From: Bacteroidota bacterium
Lineage (GTDB): Bacteria; Bacteroidota; Bacteroidia; Bacteroidales; JADFUO01
Direction: 5' to 3'
Length of the DNA: 7,294 nt
Assembly: GCA_030614305.1 (NCBI GenBank)
Contig: JAUWKH010000082.1
Location: 1 to 7,294, forward strand
Shown here: positions 5,114 to 7,294 of the stretch, piece after piece
Layout: every line of letters starts with the position of its first letter
How positions within the stretch are numbered: position 1 is the first letter of the stretch
The notes under the pieces: model-generated
Told to the model about the DNA's origin: nothing
Database searches by the model: none
Seen by the model: the letters and a program-made list of their open reading frames with translations, nothing else
Translations under genes and position numbers: made by a program

Positions 5114-6238
5114 ATGATTACAAGATATTTTAAAAATCTTAATGAAATAATGCTACCAAGAAAAGTGTTGATTATATACGGCGCAAGACGTGTTGGGAAG
5201 ACAACACTTTTAAATGAATTGCTAAAGAAATGCAATTTAAAATATAAAATTGATTCAGGAGATAATATTCGTATCCAGCAAATACTTGGTTCACGTGATT
5301 TTAATCAGATTTTGGAATATGCTTCAGGTTATGACTTGATTGCAATTGATGAAGCTCAGCAAATACATGGAATAGGAATGGGATTAAAAATATTGGTTGA
5401 TAATTTACCCGATCTTAAAATTATTGCAACAGGATCGTCCTCATTTGACCTGTCTCAAAACATTGGTGAACCTTTGACCGGCAGGAAAAAAGTTATTACA
5501 TTATTACCGATTTCTCAAAATGAATTACTTTCCATATATAATAAGTTTGAACTGAGAGAAAAGCTTAATGAATACCTTGTTTTCGGCTCTTATCCCGAAA
5601 TACTGACTACAAAAAATAAAAAAGATAAGATTGAGATATTAGATGAGTTAGTAAATTCATATCTGTTAAAAGATATTCTTATTTTAGAAAAAGTAAAAAG
5701 TCCTAAATTACTGATGGATTTATTGAAATTACTGGCATTTCAGGTTGGGAATATACTTTCAATAAATGAACTTGCCTGTCAACTTTCAGTAAATGTAAGG
5801 ACTATAGCACGATACTTAGACCTTTTAGAGAAAACATTTGTAATATTTAATATAAGGTCTTATAGTCAAAATCTTCGTAAGGAAATTGCAAAAAAAAGTA
5901 AATATTATTTTTGGGACAATGGTGTAAGAAATGCTATAATAATGCAATTTAATGATATTGATAATAGAAATGATATTGGAGCGCTCTGGGAAAATTTTAT
6001 TATTTATGAAAGAATAAAAAAAACAAGTTATCAAAGAATATTTTGTAATCGCTATTTTTGGCGAAATTATAATCAACAGGAAATTGACATGATAGAGGTG
6101 CATGACAGTATTATGTATGCTTATGAAATAAAATGGCAAAAAGGAAAAGCATCTCTACCCTCCGATTTTATAAAACATTATAGCAAAATTGATTATTCAA
6201 TAATTAACAAGAAAAATTATATGGATTTTATTATTTGA
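5114..6238 (+). CDS. AAA_14/DUF4143 family ATPase
   Basis: 374 residues from the ATG at 5114. An in-frame TTG at 5093 would add seven residues but lies inside the -7 promoter element, so it is rejected. P-loop ATPase signatures: Walker A GARRVGKTT (23-31), Walker B LIAIDEAQ (75-82), and sensor-type ATGSSSFDLS (105-114) followed by GEPLTGR, the typical AAA_14 sequence. Next come YLVFGSYPEI and YLLKDI, then a winged-helix-like segment (ILSINELACQLSVNVRTIARYLDLLEKT). The DUF4143 C-terminus has YYFWDNGVRNAI, GALWENFI and QQEIDMIE...YAYEIKW, which resembles a PD-(D/E)xK nuclease-like core (D and the E-x-K pair). These proteins are common in bacteria and archaea and poorly characterised; DNA or signalling roles are guesses. 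Length is normal (about 370-400 usual) and the frame is intact. It may be co-transcribed with the TrkA-C gene 72 bp downstream. Confidence 0.9.
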   Translation: MITRYFKNLNEIMLPRKVLIIYGARRVGKTTLLNELLKKCNLKYKIDSGDNIRIQQILGSRDFNQILEYASGYDLIAIDEAQQIHGIGMGLKILVDNLPDLKIIATGSSSFDLSQNIGEPLTGRKKVITLLPISQNELLSIYNKFELREKLNEYLVFGSYPEILTTKNKKDKIEILDELVNSYLLKDILILEKVKSPKLLMDLLKLLAFQVGNILSINELACQLSVNVRTIARYLDLLEKTFVIFNIRSYSQNLRKEIAKKSKYYFWDNGVRNAIIMQFNDIDNRNDIGALWENFIIYERIKKTSYQRIFCNRYFWRNYNQQEIDMIEVHDSIMYAYEIKWQKGKASLPSDFIKHYSKIDYSIINKKNYMDFII

Positions 6239-6310
6239 AGATTAGAAAGGTTAATTATATGCCAGATCGATCAGTACTTATATCAAATATTATTTTAAAA
6301 CAATAAAATT

Positions 6311-7078
6311 ATGTTTCCAGCAATATCCGTAATAGCTATTCTGATATTTTCCATCCTGATGACACGAATAGCAGCAGCTGCTTTGGAAAACACAGGTTTA
6401 TCAGGAAAATCTGCAAAGTTCCAGTCAAGGTCAGCATTTACCGGATGTGGATTCACTACTATTGAATCCGAAAAAATTACACAACATCCTGTTAGAAGAA
6501 AAATAATTTTTACATTAATGCTATTGGGTAATGCCGGTATTGTTACTGTAATTGCCGCCCTTTTAATAACTTTTCTGCATAAGGATGATAGTTCTTTACC
6601 ATGGTATTTTAATATAGCCATTTTAGCGGGAGGTGTTAGTATTTTATGGATTCTATCATCAAGTAAATTAGTAGATAAATGGCTGACAAAGGTTATTAAC
6701 AAATTTATGAGGACATTTACAAATATACAAACTCGTGATTATGCTTCATTATTAAAGCTTACAGGTGAATATGAAGTCACAGAACTTAATGTAAAAAAAA
6801 GTGATTGGATAGAAGGAAAGACATTATTAGAGAGTAATTTGAGGAATGAAGGCATAACAGTACTGGGAATTGAAAGAGTAAACGGAATTTATATAGGAGC
6901 CCCAAACAGAGATATAAAGATCAAAGAAGGAGATAATTTAATCATATATGGAAGTCAAACTTCAATTCAAAAACTTGATGTAAGGGAAAAAGGCAGCAAA
7001 GGTAATTTGGATCATAAAAAAGCAAAAGCAATTCATAAGGAAGTAAAGCAAAAACAGAAAAAAGAAGATGAAGGATAG
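6311..7078 (+). CDS. Membrane protein with K+-channel-like filter and TrkA-C (RCK_C) domain
   Basis: 255 residues; the ATG at 6311 is the only reasonable start. Three hydrophobic segments: about 4-24, 65-89 and 99-118. Between the first two lies FQSRSAFTGCGFTTIESE (37-54), a re-entrant pore-like segment with the TGxGFTT signature of this family of putative potassium channels, then HPVRRKIIFTLMLLGNAGIV. After an amphipathic linker a soluble RCK_C/TrkA-C domain occupies about 152-226 (YEVTELNVKKSDWIEGKTL, GITVLGIERVNG, IKEGDNLIIYGS), expected to bind a regulatory nucleotide or ion in the cytoplasm. The tail (227-255) is strongly Lys-rich. The architecture matches proteins annotated as TrkA C-terminal domain-containing; K+ transport is an inference from the filter. 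It is 72 bp downstream of the ATPase gene with no visible promoter, so read-through is likely. Confidence 0.85.
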   Translation: MFPAISVIAILIFSILMTRIAAAALENTGLSGKSAKFQSRSAFTGCGFTTIESEKITQHPVRRKIIFTLMLLGNAGIVTVIAALLITFLHKDDSSLPWYFNIAILAGGVSILWILSSSKLVDKWLTKVINKFMRTFTNIQTRDYASLLKLTGEYEVTELNVKKSDWIEGKTLLESNLRNEGITVLGIERVNGIYIGAPNRDIKIKEGDNLIIYGSQTSIQKLDVREKGSKGNLDHKKAKAIHKEVKQKQKKEDEG

Positions 7079-7079
7079 T

Positions 7080-7110
7080 TTTAATTTTTTATTATTAATA
7101 AAAAATTAAA
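7080..7110. terminator. 14-bp A/T hairpin, bidirectional terminator between convergent genes
   Basis: TTTAATTTTTTATT (7080-7093) and AATAAAAAATTAAA (7097-7110) are perfect complements around a 3-base loop. The hairpin starts one base after the TrkA-C stop (7076-7078) and ends directly against the stop of the minus-strand gene (7113-7111). Each arm contains a six-base homopolymer run. Its position between two convergent stop codons is the main argument. Confidence 0.65.
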
Positions 7111-7294
7111 TTAATACCTCATAATATCCTCCAGACCCTGTTTAATTTCTAAAAGTTGTTTGCTTGCAATAAAACCTATTTTTTTAACTAATCGTTCTTT
7201 TGAAATTGAACGTATATGAAAAATCATAACTTCTGATTTTTTTAATAATCCATTTTGATTATTTGGTTCAAGGATAATGTTTCCTTTATACCCT
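7111..7294 (-). CDS. PemK/MazF-family toxin, 3' end only (5' part lies off the right edge)
   Basis: Read from 7293 down on the minus strand, 60 codons stay open to a TAA at 7113-7111. The peptide begins GYKGNIILEPNNQNGLLKKS and continues SEVMIFHIRSISKERLVKKIG, ending LEIKQGLEDIMRY. This fits the C-terminal half of PemK/MazF-like endoribonuclease toxins: a 'Gl.k.S.v...qirtisk.Rl.kkiG' block followed by a terminal helix with an 'eI..gl..il' pattern. Such toxins cleave mRNA and are neutralised by a small antitoxin usually encoded just upstream, which here would be beyond the window. The visible half has no frame disruption. It is convergent with the TrkA-C gene and shares its terminator hairpin. 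Confidence 0.75.
   Translation of the reverse strand, partial: GYKGNIILEPNNQNGLLKKSEVMIFHIRSISKERLVKKIGFIASKQLLEIKQGLEDIMRY

Noticed and set aside
6295..6702. Minus-strand frame of 135 codons opposite the TrkA-C gene
   Set aside because: Overlaps the clear membrane-protein frame and has no domain or start context of its own.

Overview
The window looks like an accessory stretch of a Bacteroidota chromosome. The grounds are AT-rich DNA with A-rich rather than Shine-Dalgarno leaders, three lipoprotein signal peptides (two ending in Cys-Lys-Lys), a LruC/DUF4842 surface protein, a DUF4143 ATPase, and intergenic octamers matching the Bacteroidota -7 promoter element TAnnTTTG. The order or genus cannot be settled from the sequence alone.

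Layout, left to right. Positions 1-1480 hold the 3' two-thirds or so of a type I restriction endonuclease R subunit (HsdR), with helicase motifs III-VI and three back-to-back Cys-rich modules. After it comes a GC-richer, apparently non-coding island (about 1485-1640) ending in a perfect palindrome. On the minus strand, about 1690-2181, lies a small lipoprotein gene with no ATG, GTG or TTG where its signal peptide requires one; an ATA sits at the expected place. Divergent from it is a lipoprotein with an NTF2-like domain (2287-2829). The following 313-bp gap contains a segment that aligns to both ends of the minus-strand lipoprotein gene with the middle missing, apparently the ghost of a second copy. 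Then come a 625-residue lipoprotein combining a LamG/concanavalin-like domain with LruC/DUF4842 (3144-5021), a AAA_14/DUF4143 ATPase behind a strong inverted repeat (5114-6238), a membrane protein with a K+-channel-like filter and a TrkA-C (RCK_C) domain (6311-7078), a long A/T hairpin terminator, and the 3' end of a convergent PemK/MazF-type toxin gene that runs off the right edge.

The genes do not form one obvious pathway. The left edge is DNA defence (restriction), the right edge a toxin gene, and between them are envelope proteins and an orphan ATPase, a mix typical of a turnover region. AAA_14 and the TrkA-C gene may share a transcript (72-bp gap, no visible terminator). The other genes seem to be separate units. 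I see no convincing new multi-gene system. The most unusual items are the start-less lipoprotein gene with its deleted second copy, the tandem Cys modules in HsdR, and the inverted repeat in front of the ATPase gene.
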